Part shown: positions 48,393 to 57,411 of the stretch, in pieces | How the letters are laid out: every line of letters begins with the position of its first letter | Numbering within the stretch: position 1 is the first letter of the stretch | Assembly (NCBI GenBank): GCA_022360015.1 | Contig: JAKSDQ010000264.1 | Location: 1 to 64,000 of the forward strand | Length of the DNA stretch: 64,000 bases | Direction of reading: 5' to 3' | Source: Cytophagales bacterium | Lineage (GTDB): Bacteria > Bacteroidota > Bacteroidia > Cytophagales > Cyclobacteriaceae | Notes under the pieces: model-generated | The model's input: the letters and a program-made list of their open reading frames with translations, nothing else | What the model was told of the DNA's origin: nothing | Databases searched by the model: none | Position numbers and translations under genes: made by a program

Positions 48393-49367
48393 TTAATCTG
48401 TCAACACAAAAACCGGCGCCTGCCGGGCGACTGTGTCATCGGTTAATTGTTTGATTTTACCGGTTTTTGTATCCAGGATGTAAATATTGTACAACTCAAA
48501 TTCATTGGAAGCTTGTTCAAAAACCATTTTGGCGCCGTCAGGTGTCCAGTCATGGTAAACCTGGCTGTATTTGCCGGAAGTTAACTGTACTAAACTGCGG
48601 CCATCGGTATTTATGCTGAATATGCTGTAGCTGCCATCTTGCTTGGAGGCATAGGAAATCTTATTTTTCAGATACCAAACAGGGGGGGCAGCCCGGTAAT
48701 CAAACCATTCTGCAGTATTGTCATCTTTCGGGTAGTAGGTCAACTGTCTCATAGCTGACCCGTCTGTATTCATAATATATAGTTCATCATCAAAAGCCTG
48801 ACTCCGGGATGATCTTTCACGGGCCCCTCTGAAAACGATCTGCTTCCCATCCGGTGAAAAACAAGGATCGTGAAAATAAGCCAGAGCCGGTTTAATGATT
48901 TGCCGTTGTTGATTTTCGAGGTCAATAAGGTAAAAAGCCGTATCAACGGTCGCATGTGGTTTTACGATAAGCTCCCTGCCGTTATTCCTGCCGCTAATCT
49001 GGCTATCATCCAATCGCATATCGGTGACTTTTCTGACATTTTCTCCATTGGTGTCCATTTCGTAAAGAAAAAATACCCTGTGGGTAGTGTCCCGGTCTGA
49101 TATAAAGTAGACTTTATCCAGGTAGGTATAATAGACCCAATCCACACCCTTGTGGTTACTTATATTTTTTTGACCACTACCATCCTGGTTCATAATAAAT
49201 ACCTCGTAGTCATCAGCTTCGGCATCCTTCAACACGTTGTAGGCTATTTTGTACCGGTTCTTTTTATCGGAATCAATCCCCTGACTTCGTGAATGCTTGT
49301 TCCCGGATTTATGGCAGCCAGGAAGGAAATTGGTAACCAGCAATAGGATGAGGTAACGGGATCGCAT
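48393..49367 (-). CDS. TolB-like PD40 beta-propeller lipoprotein
   Basis: 324-aa lipoprotein (lipobox FLPGC, Cys18). The mature chain holds several PD40/TolB-type propeller repeats, each with a pattern such as YEVFIMNQDGSGQKNI, YEMDTNGENVRKVT, ELYIMNTDGSAMRQLT and SIFSINTDGRSLVQLT, followed by a FSPDGKQIVF-type strand. Such propellers bind peptides, sugars or partner proteins at the cell envelope. The gene lies 21 bases after the PLP-enzyme gene and is probably co-transcribed with it. The partner is unknown. Confidence 0.82.
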   Translation of the reverse strand: MRSRYLILLLVTNFLPGCHKSGNKHSRSQGIDSDKKNRYKIAYNVLKDAEADDYEVFIMNQDGSGQKNISNHKGVDWVYYTYLDKVYFISDRDTTHRVFFLYEMDTNGENVRKVTDMRLDDSQISGRNNGRELIVKPHATVDTAFYLIDLENQQRQIIKPALAYFHDPCFSPDGKQIVFRGARERSSRSQAFDDELYIMNTDGSAMRQLTYYPKDDNTAEWFDYRAAPPVWYLKNKISYASKQDGSYSIFSINTDGRSLVQLTSGKYSQVYHDWTPDGAKMVFEQASNEFELYNIYILDTKTGKIKQLTDDTVARQAPVFVLTD

Positions 49368-49388
49368 ACATTCAGGGGCTGTTTAGGT

Positions 49389-50573
49389 TTAAAGTTTTTT
49401 TATGATTGAAGTAAAAAAATCGATTTCTTCCACGGTGTTATAGTAATGCGGCGAAATTCTCAACGCTGAATTTACCCCTTTTTCGTCAAAATCAATAACT
49501 CCGGCCTCCCTTGAACTCACCGAAGTATTGATATGGTGCTCATGCAGCATGGCCCTCAGCTCCTCTGGCTCCCGGTTCTTAAGGCTTACCGTAATAATAC
49601 CCCCCTGATCTACTCCCCGGTCCAACAGCCTGATTTTATCTGTACTGCCAAGGCTTTCCCGCATATAATCGGCCAAAAACCTGACGCTTTCTTCAATCCT
49701 GTCCATACCCAGTTTTAAAGCATAATCGATGGCCGCTCCCGTACCCAATATCAACGCGTAGGGAAATTCCCAATCCTCAAACCGTTGTGCGGTTTCAGAA
49801 GGAATGTAAATATCTTTCTCCTCCCACCTTGCCCCATTCATATCTATAAAAAGTGGTTCATAACCTCCTTCTAAAATACTGTCTGCAACATACAGCAAGC
49901 CCATCCCACGGGGACCCCGCAGAAATTTCCGGCAGGTGGTACTTAAAAAATGACAACCTATCTGTTGTACATCGAGGTTCAGTTGTCCCACGGTCTGACA
50001 CGCATCCACAAGGTAAAGAATATGCTGATCATGGCAGTATTTCCCAATCTCCTCCACGGGTTGTATCAACCCTGAATTGGTGGGCATGTGAGTGACAGCC
50101 ACCAGCGCAGGCCGTAGGCGCCGGATGAGTTGCCAGGCCTCGTCAAGATCAACACCACCTTTTTGAGTGCCGGGAATTCTTACAATTTCAATACCGAACC
50201 GTTTTTTAAGTGAAAGAAAGGCGATCTGATTGGAAGTATAATCTTCATGGGTCGTCAGGATGATATCTCCCCTTTCAAAGGGAATAGATGATAATGCCTT
50301 GGCGTAGGAATCTGTGGCATGGGCAGTGAAAGCTATATTTTCCGCCTTACAATTCAATAGCCGGCTTGCAGCCTCGTAAACCGCCCGGGTGCGGTGTGCC
50401 TCCTGCTTCGCTGCTTCATAACCGCCAATTTCAGCCTCCAGATCCAGGTGGTCTTTAATAGTTTTTAATACAGGCAATGGCATCAATCCCGCTCCGGCAT
50501 TGTTTAAATGAATGTTATTTTTACAACCCGGCGTATTGTTTCTAATATCCGTTAATTCGGCCTGACTAATCAT
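49389..50573 (-). CDS. Class V aminotransferase-fold PLP enzyme (cysteine desulfurase / isopenicillin-N-epimerase-like)
   Basis: 394-aa fold-type I PLP enzyme. The cofactor Lys216 is in STTCRKFLRGPRGMG, Asp190 in VDACQTVGQ binds the pyridine nitrogen, and THMPTNSG lies in the active-site region. It lacks the cysteine-containing mobile loop expected of NifS/IscS-type desulfurases (the equivalent area contains no conserved RxGxHC), so it is more likely an epimerase, lyase or aminotransferase of the family. No iron-sulfur genes adjoin it. It is the first gene of a two-gene unit with the PD40 lipoprotein. Confidence 0.85.
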   Translation of the reverse strand: MISQAELTDIRNNTPGCKNNIHLNNAGAGLMPLPVLKTIKDHLDLEAEIGGYEAAKQEAHRTRAVYEAASRLLNCKAENIAFTAHATDSYAKALSSIPFERGDIILTTHEDYTSNQIAFLSLKKRFGIEIVRIPGTQKGGVDLDEAWQLIRRLRPALVAVTHMPTNSGLIQPVEEIGKYCHDQHILYLVDACQTVGQLNLDVQQIGCHFLSTTCRKFLRGPRGMGLLYVADSILEGGYEPLFIDMNGARWEEKDIYIPSETAQRFEDWEFPYALILGTGAAIDYALKLGMDRIEESVRFLADYMRESLGSTDKIRLLDRGVDQGGIITVSLKNREPEELRAMLHEHHINTSVSSREAGVIDFDEKGVNSALRISPHYYNTVEEIDFFTSIIKKL

Positions 50574-50888
50574 GAAAACCTCGATTTATTCAATACCCAC
50601 CTGAAAATAACGGAAGTAATTAAACAAATTATAATTTTCAGATTATAAATTCCACCGGAATCGTACCATTTATCTGTTATAACCACAATGAGTGAGATGA
50701 ACCATAAACACCGTGACGCTCATAATCAATCAGCGTCTTTAAAATTACTTCCCTTTATTTTCTATGCGCTTTAATTTTTATATGCTTTAAAAATTGCTTA
50801 ACCTATGAAAATTGCCTAGCTTCAATTTTGATTTATTCCCCTTCATTCCCCCAGCTCAAAATTTTTTAAACTTAAAAACAAAATTGTC
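50574..50888. other. Intergenic region between divergent genes
   Basis: A 315-base AT-rich gap with no supported gene. GACGCT and AGCGTC (about 50713-50736) can form a small hairpin. A stretch near 50690 (AACCACAATGAG, GAACCATAAACACCGTGA) weakly recalls the palindromic repeat family but is too eroded to count as a copy. Confidence 0.35.
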
Positions 50889-53243
50889 ATGTTTATTTTT
50901 TCAACGAAAGCGCTTCGCAGCTATCAATGCTTTATTTTTTCCACCTTTTTTTGCCAGCTCTTATCTGCTCAAATCATTATTTCACAGTATTATGAAGGCG
51001 ATGTCAACGATAAATTCCTCGAAATTACCAATGTCAGCGGCGTTTTAATCGATCAGGCCAACAGCCGGTTTTTTATTTGCGTGTTTTCCAACGAAAATGC
51101 TGCCGACCCACTGGGCAAAAAGCCCGGATTATCCACCAGAATTGAAGTAAACCTCTTGCCCGGGGAAACTGTGACTTATAAAAATCCACTGGCCGTTAAT
51201 CCCAGTCATGCGGCACATGAAGGAATAGGAGCCCTGATAGGGGCGTTTAATGGAAACGATGTGCTGGTTATCACTACGTCAAAAGATGAAACAGCTTGGC
51301 AAAACCGTATCGATGTCATAGGCCATAGCGGGGATTGGGGCATCGATAAATCTTTTTATCGCAAAATAACGATTGAAAAGCCTAACCCTGACTATACATC
51401 GGATGAGTGGGTGGAAGTCACGCTTACCATGGTAAATGGAGCAGGGGAAACTGCCGTGGAAAGACTCGGCTATCACTTTTACAATTGCCAGCAACCTACT
51501 TTCGCCTCATCCAACATTACTTTTTCAAACATTTCAGATACATCGCTGGATGTCCAATGGAATCAGGGCGACGGATCGAGCAGGCTGATAATAGCCAGGG
51601 CCTACCAGGCTGTCACAGCGCTTCCCTTGAACGGTGTGAGCTACAATGGAAGCGCTGCATTTGGCTCCGGGGATGCATTTAATGGCGGATTTGTGGTGTA
51701 CAGTGGCTGGGAAAACTCGTTTTCATTGACAAATCTTATCCCGTCAACCCCATATTTTATCAGCATATTTGAATTCAGTTGTAGTCCACCGCAATATTAT
51801 ACCACTGTTTTTGCCAGTAGCCAGGAAACAACACTTGCCCCGATTCCACGGATTTTTACAACTTTAGAGGAAAGCGGGCTGGATTTCGGCTTGGTACACG
51901 CCGGCGACGGTAGCACCGTTTCCCAAATTACCGTCAGTTGGGAAAACCTGAAGTCCGGGATTACCGCCACTGTGGACGATCCTTTTGAAATTTCCTCCGA
52001 TCAAGGCAACTGGGCCGGTGAAATGATCATTCCTTTTTCAGAAAGTGGGGTTATCAACATGTATATTCGATTTTCACCGGATCAGGCTGATGGTATTCAT
52101 CAGAAAACACTGACGCTGAGCTCTCCGGGAGCGGAAGAAATAACCCGCCCTTTACGGGGAACTGCGTTTCCGAACGCATGGATCAATGAATTCCACTATG
52201 ATAACATTGGGGCTGACGTGGGTGAATTTGTTGAAATAACCCTACAGTATCCGGAAAAATACGACCTCTCAGCTTTCAAACTTCAACTCTGTAACGGTAG
52301 TTCAGGCCTGGTCTATGACCAGGAGTCCGTCGATAATTTTATACCCGGAGAAAAGATCAATAATTTTGGGATATACTTCTGGCCGGCCCCTGACATCCAA
52401 AACGGGCAACCCGGAGGGCCGGACGGTATGGTGCTGGGTATTGAAGACCAGGTGATCATGTTTTTAAGTTATGAAGGTGTTTTCACGGCGGGTGATGGCC
52501 TTGCAACGGGTACGACCTCAGCAGATATAGGCCTGGAAGAATCCGATGAAACAACCGTTGAAGGTTTATCGCTGCAACTAGAGAACAGTGGTCTCACAGG
52601 TGATGTTATTCAGGGGTCAGGTATGAAGTATAAAGACTTTGTATGGACAACAGGCCTGGAATCACCAGGCCACATGAACAGTAATCAGATTTTGCCCGTT
52701 AAATTTGGCCACTTCAGTGCCATCCGGCAGGGAAGCACCGCTGTTTTGTCATGGCAAACTTTAACGGAAGTGAATAACCTGGGATTCGAAATCCAAAAAT
52801 CCATTCAGAGGAATCCATTTGAAAAAATCGGTTTTATTCCCGGAAAAGGCAATTCCAGCGAACCACTGACCTATAATTTTACCGATGAAAAATTTTCAGA
52901 ATCCTGCTACTACAAGCTCAAACAAATCGACTATGACGGCAGGTATAGTTTTAGCCCGGTCATTTCCCTGAAAAGGCCAAAATCCCACGTTTCATCCTTT
53001 CTAATTAGTCCTAATCCGGTAAGGCAAAAGCTTGACATTACCACTGCTGATGACATACAATCAGGGCCTGTTGAAATGGAGCTATTGTCCATTCATGGAA
53101 AAAAAATATTGCAAAGCAAAGGAGATTTAGTTAAAATTAGGGATCGAATAAACGGCTGCCTCAAAAATCTGCAAAAAGGGGCCTACCTCTTAAAGCTTCA
53201 AAATGACTGGCAAAGCGAAACACATATTTTGTTGAAAGAATGA
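50889..53243 (+). CDS. T9SS-exported lamin-tail-domain protein
   Basis: 784-aa surface or secreted protein. After a signal peptide (cleaved near LLSAQ), residues about 35-205 and about 430-560 carry lamin-tail-like modules (YYEGDVNDKFLEITNVSG; INEFHYDNIGADVGEFVEI). A fibronectin III-like stretch (FSNISDTSLDVQWNQGDGSS) lies between. Residues about 700-784 form a type A T9SS sorting domain, with LISPNPVRQKLDI, LLSIHGKKILQS and KGAYLLKL motifs. The type IX system should export and anchor it. Its last codons overlap the arginase-family gene by four bases (ATGA), an unusual pairing of a secreted and a cytoplasmic protein. Confidence 0.85.
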   Translation: MFIFSTKALRSYQCFIFSTFFCQLLSAQIIISQYYEGDVNDKFLEITNVSGVLIDQANSRFFICVFSNENAADPLGKKPGLSTRIEVNLLPGETVTYKNPLAVNPSHAAHEGIGALIGAFNGNDVLVITTSKDETAWQNRIDVIGHSGDWGIDKSFYRKITIEKPNPDYTSDEWVEVTLTMVNGAGETAVERLGYHFYNCQQPTFASSNITFSNISDTSLDVQWNQGDGSSRLIIARAYQAVTALPLNGVSYNGSAAFGSGDAFNGGFVVYSGWENSFSLTNLIPSTPYFISIFEFSCSPPQYYTTVFASSQETTLAPIPRIFTTLEESGLDFGLVHAGDGSTVSQITVSWENLKSGITATVDDPFEISSDQGNWAGEMIIPFSESGVINMYIRFSPDQADGIHQKTLTLSSPGAEEITRPLRGTAFPNAWINEFHYDNIGADVGEFVEITLQYPEKYDLSAFKLQLCNGSSGLVYDQESVDNFIPGEKINNFGIYFWPAPDIQNGQPGGPDGMVLGIEDQVIMFLSYEGVFTAGDGLATGTTSADIGLEESDETTVEGLSLQLENSGLTGDVIQGSGMKYKDFVWTTGLESPGHMNSNQILPVKFGHFSAIRQGSTAVLSWQTLTEVNNLGFEIQKSIQRNPFEKIGFIPGKGNSSEPLTYNFTDEKFSESCYYKLKQIDYDGRYSFSPVISLKRPKSHVSSFLISPNPVRQKLDITTADDIQSGPVEMELLSIHGKKILQSKGDLVKIRDRINGCLKNLQKGAYLLKLQNDWQSETHILLKE

Positions 53244-54304
53244 GAAATAAAGACACGCCACCTGGCTTTGACCCGAATAATGTAGGCGTAGAGGGTAAAC
53301 TTTTTGGTTTGCCCTTTACAGAAGAAGATGCACAGATGGTGATTATTCCAGTGCCGTGGGAGGTGACCGTTTCCTACATGTCTGGTACAGCCAAAGGTCC
53401 CGAGGCAGTGTTGACAGCCTCGCCGCAGTTGGATCTGGCATTGGAAAATATACGTGATGCCTGGGAACTGGGCATAGCCATGTTGCCCATATCCGAGGAG
53501 TGGAAAGAGGAAAATGCCCAGTGGCGAAAACATACCTGGCCCTACATCAAATGGCTGGAATCAGGCAAGAAAAAAACCCCGAACACTACCATAAAAAGTA
53601 CACCCGAAGCTGTAAATACAGTGTGCCGCAAGCTCAACCATTGGGTAAAAAGTCAATCCATGGAGTTGTTGCAGAAAGGCAAAATGGTGGGAATACTGGG
53701 TGGAGATCATAGCACACCATTGGGGCTGATGGAGGCCTTGAGCGAACGATACAAAGAATTCGGGATATTACAATTTGATGCCCACGCGGATTTAAGGGAT
53801 GCTTATGAGGGTTTTGAGTATTCGCATGCTTCGATCATGTTCAACGCGTTAAAATTACCCGCCGTTTCAAAGCTTGTGCAGGTCGGTATCCGTGATTTCT
53901 CTCAGTTCGAATATGAATTTATCCAAAATTCGAAAGGAAAAATAAACACCTACTTTTATCCGGGGGTGCAACGAAGGCTTTTTACAGGGGAGCATTGGAA
54001 AGATATTTGTGATGAAATCGTAGCAAATCTGCCGGAGTATGTATACATAAGTTTTGACATAGATGGTTTAGATCCAAAGTTATGCCCCAATACAGGCACC
54101 CCTGTTCCGGGCGGCTTTGAATTTGATGAAACCATTTTCCTGATGAACACCCTGGTAAAAAGTGGCAGAAAAATAATTGGCTTTGACGTTTGTGAAGTGG
54201 CACCGGGCAAAAATAGCGAGTGGGATGGGAATGTGGGAGCAAGGGTGTTGTATAATCTTGCCAATTTAATGGCAGTTTCCCAGGGCAAATTACAAATGAT
54301 ATAA
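53240..54304 (+). CDS. Arginase/agmatinase-family ureohydrolase
   Basis: 354-aa binuclear manganese hydrolase. All six metal ligands are present: His157 in GGDHS, Asp180, His182 and Asp184 in DAHADLR, and Asp273 and Asp275 in SFDIDGLDP. The TGTPVPGGF motif is also typical. Members cleave guanidino compounds (arginine, agmatine, guanidinobutyrate) or formiminoglutamate; key specificity residues do not allow a firm choice. The N-terminal 30 residues and the insert at about 85-125 are longer than in standard agmatinases. If it is an agmatinase it would make putrescine, the substrate of the SpeD-SpeE fusion at 24-25 kb. Translation is coupled to the preceding gene. Confidence 0.88.
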   Translation: MRNKDTPPGFDPNNVGVEGKLFGLPFTEEDAQMVIIPVPWEVTVSYMSGTAKGPEAVLTASPQLDLALENIRDAWELGIAMLPISEEWKEENAQWRKHTWPYIKWLESGKKKTPNTTIKSTPEAVNTVCRKLNHWVKSQSMELLQKGKMVGILGGDHSTPLGLMEALSERYKEFGILQFDAHADLRDAYEGFEYSHASIMFNALKLPAVSKLVQVGIRDFSQFEYEFIQNSKGKINTYFYPGVQRRLFTGEHWKDICDEIVANLPEYVYISFDIDGLDPKLCPNTGTPVPGGFEFDETIFLMNTLVKSGRKIIGFDVCEVAPGKNSEWDGNVGARVLYNLANLMAVSQGKLQMI

Positions 54305-54419
54305 ACTCCTGGCAAGGGGGATTTCAAGTGATTTTAACTGAAAAAAACTTATAATTTATCTTAAAATTTAATTATTGAACTATCTTTATAGTTTGTTCTA
54401 AATTTAACAACAACACACA

Positions 54420-57029
54420 ATGTCAAAAAAAAAACTAAACCCTAAATGGGGATTGTTGTTGCTACTTTTACTATCCTTTGTAGTGACCAGTCCTGTAACC
54501 GCACAAAAGAAAAAAAAGAAAGACAAAAAAGGGCAGACCGAGGCGCCTGCCAAGCCAGCTTCAAAGAAAAATGACAAAAAGAGCATCAAAGCGCTTACCA
54601 AGGCCAGCAAAAAGATAGAGGGCCTTTTTACGATTTACCAGGATACCACCAATGGTTCTATTAAAATGCTGATCAATGAGGACCAGATAGGTCAGGAATA
54701 CATATATTTCAGCCAAATTGCAGATGGGGTGGTTGATGTTTTTTCCTTCAGAGGAGCTTATCGTGGGTCGAAAATTTTCAAAATCAAAAAATACTTCGAT
54801 AAAATTGAATTTGTCACTCAAAATGTTTCCTCCTACTTCGATCCGGACAATGCACTGGTTAAAGCTGCCAATGCCAATATCAGTGAAGGCGTCATGGCCA
54901 CCGAAAAAATCGCTGCTCACGATACAGTGACCGGCAACTACCTGATTGAGGCTAATAACCTGTTTCTCAAAGAAACATTAATGCAGGTCAAGCCTCCAAA
55001 GTTTCCCGGTCAAAGACCTGATGCCTTCACACTCGGTACCCTAAGCAGGGATAAAACCAAAATAGGTGGCATAAGAAACTATCCTGCCAACACAGACTTG
55101 AAGATAGAATATGTATACAGCAAACCATCCGTACTCAATGGAGGAAGCCGTGGAGTAACCGATGGAAGAAACGTAACCATAAAAGTTTACCACAGTCTGA
55201 TTCAAATACCTGAAAACGATTATGAACCAAGGTTCGATGATCCGAGGGTAGGTTATTTTACCACACAGGTAACTGACATGACCAGCACAGGCCCTACCCC
55301 ATACAAGGATTTGGTACACAGGTGGTTCCTTAAAAAGAAAGACCCCGATGCCACACTTTCCGAACCCGTGGTGCCCATCACCTGGTGGATAGAAAACACT
55401 ACCCCAAAGGAAATACGTCCGATAATCAAACAGGCCGGTCTGCGTTGGAATGAAGCTTTCGAAAAGGCCGGATTCAAAAACGCGGTGGTGATCAAAGAAC
55501 AACCCGATGACGCTGACTGGGACGCAGGAGATATACGGTACAATGTTTTACGCTGGACGTCCTCCCCAAACCCACCTTTCGGTGGTTATGGACCAAGTTT
55601 TGTCAATCCGAGAACCGGGCAAATACTGGGAGCAGACATCATGCTTGAATATGCTTCCCTTAGAGGTAGTTTAATGAACGAAGAAGTATTTGACAAGGCC
55701 ACGCTGGATATGTATCCGGGTGATCATGCACATGAAAAAGCCTTGCTGGATCATGATCCGGCTTTCTGCACTGTGGGTCAAATGGCCAAACTCAATAACC
55801 TATTTGGCATGACAGCACTCAATGTCTTTGGAAGTGACGAACTGGAGGAAAGCAAAATGGTGAATGAATTTCTTCATTTTCTTATCTTACACGAAATGGG
55901 CCACACACTGGGTCTCAACCATAACATGAAGGCCAGCCAGTTCCATGGCATAAAGGACATTAACAACATGGAGATTACCGAAAAGGTAGGACTGGTAGGA
56001 TCGGTGATGGACTACCCGGCCATCAATTTTTCACCGGACCGCGACAATCAGGGTTTGTACTGGACTACGAGGCCGGGTCCCTACGACCATTGGGCCATAG
56101 AATTCGGTTACAAACCTGTCAGCTCAGAGGGCGAATTGAAATCCATTTTGGACAAGTCCACAAAACCCGAATTGGTTTTTGGCAATGATGCTGATGACAT
56201 GCGGTCTCCCGGCAAAGCCATTGATCCCAGGGTAAATGTAAATGACATGACCCACGATGCCATTGAGTATTCAATCGAAAGAATGAAACTGGCCAGGAAT
56301 GTCTCAAAAGAATTGCTCGAAAAGTACAAAAAGCCCAATCAATCCTATCATGAATTAAGAAATGCCTATTTTGTTGTGACAGGTCAGCAGGCTGGTGCCG
56401 CCAATACAATTTCAAGATACATTGGTGGGGTTTATGTCGACCGGGCCTTCATCGGTCAGGAAGGTGCCACAAAACCTTTTACACCTGTAGAGGTGGAAAA
56501 ACAGAAAAAGGCTATGAAAGCGCTCAACGATTATGTTTTTGCCCCTGACGCGTTTGCGGTTCCCTCAGAGTTATATAATTATCTCCAGATGCAAAGAAGG
56601 GGTTACAACTTCTTCCGCGGTCCTGAGGACCCTAAGATCCATGCCCGCGTATTGGCTATGCAACGAAGCGTGCTACGTCACTTATTGCACTACAACACGT
56701 TGCAAAGAATATCTGACTCTGAAATGTATGGTAACGGTTATACCTTATCCGGTTTTATGAGTGATTTAAACCGGGGCATTTTCAATGCCGATATCTATGG
56801 TAATGTAAGTCCGGTCCGGCAGAATTTACAAATTGAGTATACCACTATGCTTATCAACGCCATCACCGGCACACAAAAAACAAGGTATAGCCACCTTGCC
56901 AGGTCGATGGCCTTATATAATCTGAAAAATGTCCGTAAAATGGCTGGCAGTGCCACAGGCAACATAGCCACCAGGGCACATAAAGAACATCTGAAAACCT
57001 TGATTGACAATGCCCTGGAAGAAATATAA
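54420..57029 (+). CDS. Secreted zinc metalloprotease, DUF5117/DUF5118 family (first of a tandem pair)
   Basis: 869-aa exported protein with a signal peptide cleaved near TAQ, followed by a very lysine-rich stretch (KKKKKDKKG). The N-terminal DUF5118-like region (about 60-110) and DUF5117 region (about 115-300) precede a metzincin-like catalytic domain with HExxHxxGxxH (His491, Glu492, His495, His501 in HEMGHTLGLNH) and a Met-turn-like GSVMDYPA. A helical C-terminal region (about 600-869) follows. The catalytic residues are all intact. The family is common in Bacteroidota; substrates are unknown. A terminator separates it from its paralogue. Confidence 0.9.
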   Translation: MSKKKLNPKWGLLLLLLLSFVVTSPVTAQKKKKKDKKGQTEAPAKPASKKNDKKSIKALTKASKKIEGLFTIYQDTTNGSIKMLINEDQIGQEYIYFSQIADGVVDVFSFRGAYRGSKIFKIKKYFDKIEFVTQNVSSYFDPDNALVKAANANISEGVMATEKIAAHDTVTGNYLIEANNLFLKETLMQVKPPKFPGQRPDAFTLGTLSRDKTKIGGIRNYPANTDLKIEYVYSKPSVLNGGSRGVTDGRNVTIKVYHSLIQIPENDYEPRFDDPRVGYFTTQVTDMTSTGPTPYKDLVHRWFLKKKDPDATLSEPVVPITWWIENTTPKEIRPIIKQAGLRWNEAFEKAGFKNAVVIKEQPDDADWDAGDIRYNVLRWTSSPNPPFGGYGPSFVNPRTGQILGADIMLEYASLRGSLMNEEVFDKATLDMYPGDHAHEKALLDHDPAFCTVGQMAKLNNLFGMTALNVFGSDELEESKMVNEFLHFLILHEMGHTLGLNHNMKASQFHGIKDINNMEITEKVGLVGSVMDYPAINFSPDRDNQGLYWTTRPGPYDHWAIEFGYKPVSSEGELKSILDKSTKPELVFGNDADDMRSPGKAIDPRVNVNDMTHDAIEYSIERMKLARNVSKELLEKYKKPNQSYHELRNAYFVVTGQQAGAANTISRYIGGVYVDRAFIGQEGATKPFTPVEVEKQKKAMKALNDYVFAPDAFAVPSELYNYLQMQRRGYNFFRGPEDPKIHARVLAMQRSVLRHLLHYNTLQRISDSEMYGNGYTLSGFMSDLNRGIFNADIYGNVSPVRQNLQIEYTTMLINAITGTQKTRYSHLARSMALYNLKNVRKMAGSATGNIATRAHKEHLKTLIDNALEEI

Positions 57030-57061
57030 TAAAAGGCTGTTTTAACAACTTAAACCCAATT

Positions 57062-57102
57062 AAAAAACCGGCGTTTAATTTTTCTGTAAACTCCGGTTTT
57101 TT
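57062..57102 (+). terminator. Terminator between the two metalloprotease genes
   Basis: AAAAAACCGG (57062-57071) pairs with CCGGTTTTTT (57093-57102), with an inner GTTTA/TAAAC stem. The shape ends the first protease transcript. The rest of the gap to 57411 has no supported gene. Confidence 0.8.
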
Positions 57103-57302
57103 CATGTAGTATGTTGCCACTTTCAAGACAAAAAAGTGAGCAAAACTACTTATACGGAAAATCCTACCTGCACCATTTTCGCAATCCGTAACCGCCCATT
57201 TATGCCAACCAGGTTGCCAGCTCGTTTTTCCACAAAAAAAACAGCAACAATACAAAACCTTAAATTATCGTTTTATACGTAATGAGATCATTTTAACTCA
57301 TG

Positions 57303-57310
57303 TAAGTTTG
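57303..57310 (+). promoter_or_regulatory. Candidate -7 box (TAAGTTTG) for the second metalloprotease gene
   Basis: Exact TAnnTTTG match about 100 bases before the ATG and downstream of the terminator, suggesting that the second paralogue is transcribed separately. Confidence 0.35.
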
Positions 57311-57411
57311 CACATTTTTTACACGCAATAAATTGGGATTTTTGCGCTAAATTTCTTATTTTATTAGGAGAGACATTGGTTATAAATTATTGGATATATT
57401 TGGAGTAAGTT

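Noticed and set aside
57395-57402. TATATTTG directly before the second metalloprotease start
   Set aside because: It matches the -7 consensus but lies only 9 bases before the ATG, leaving almost no leader; the box at 57303 is better placed.
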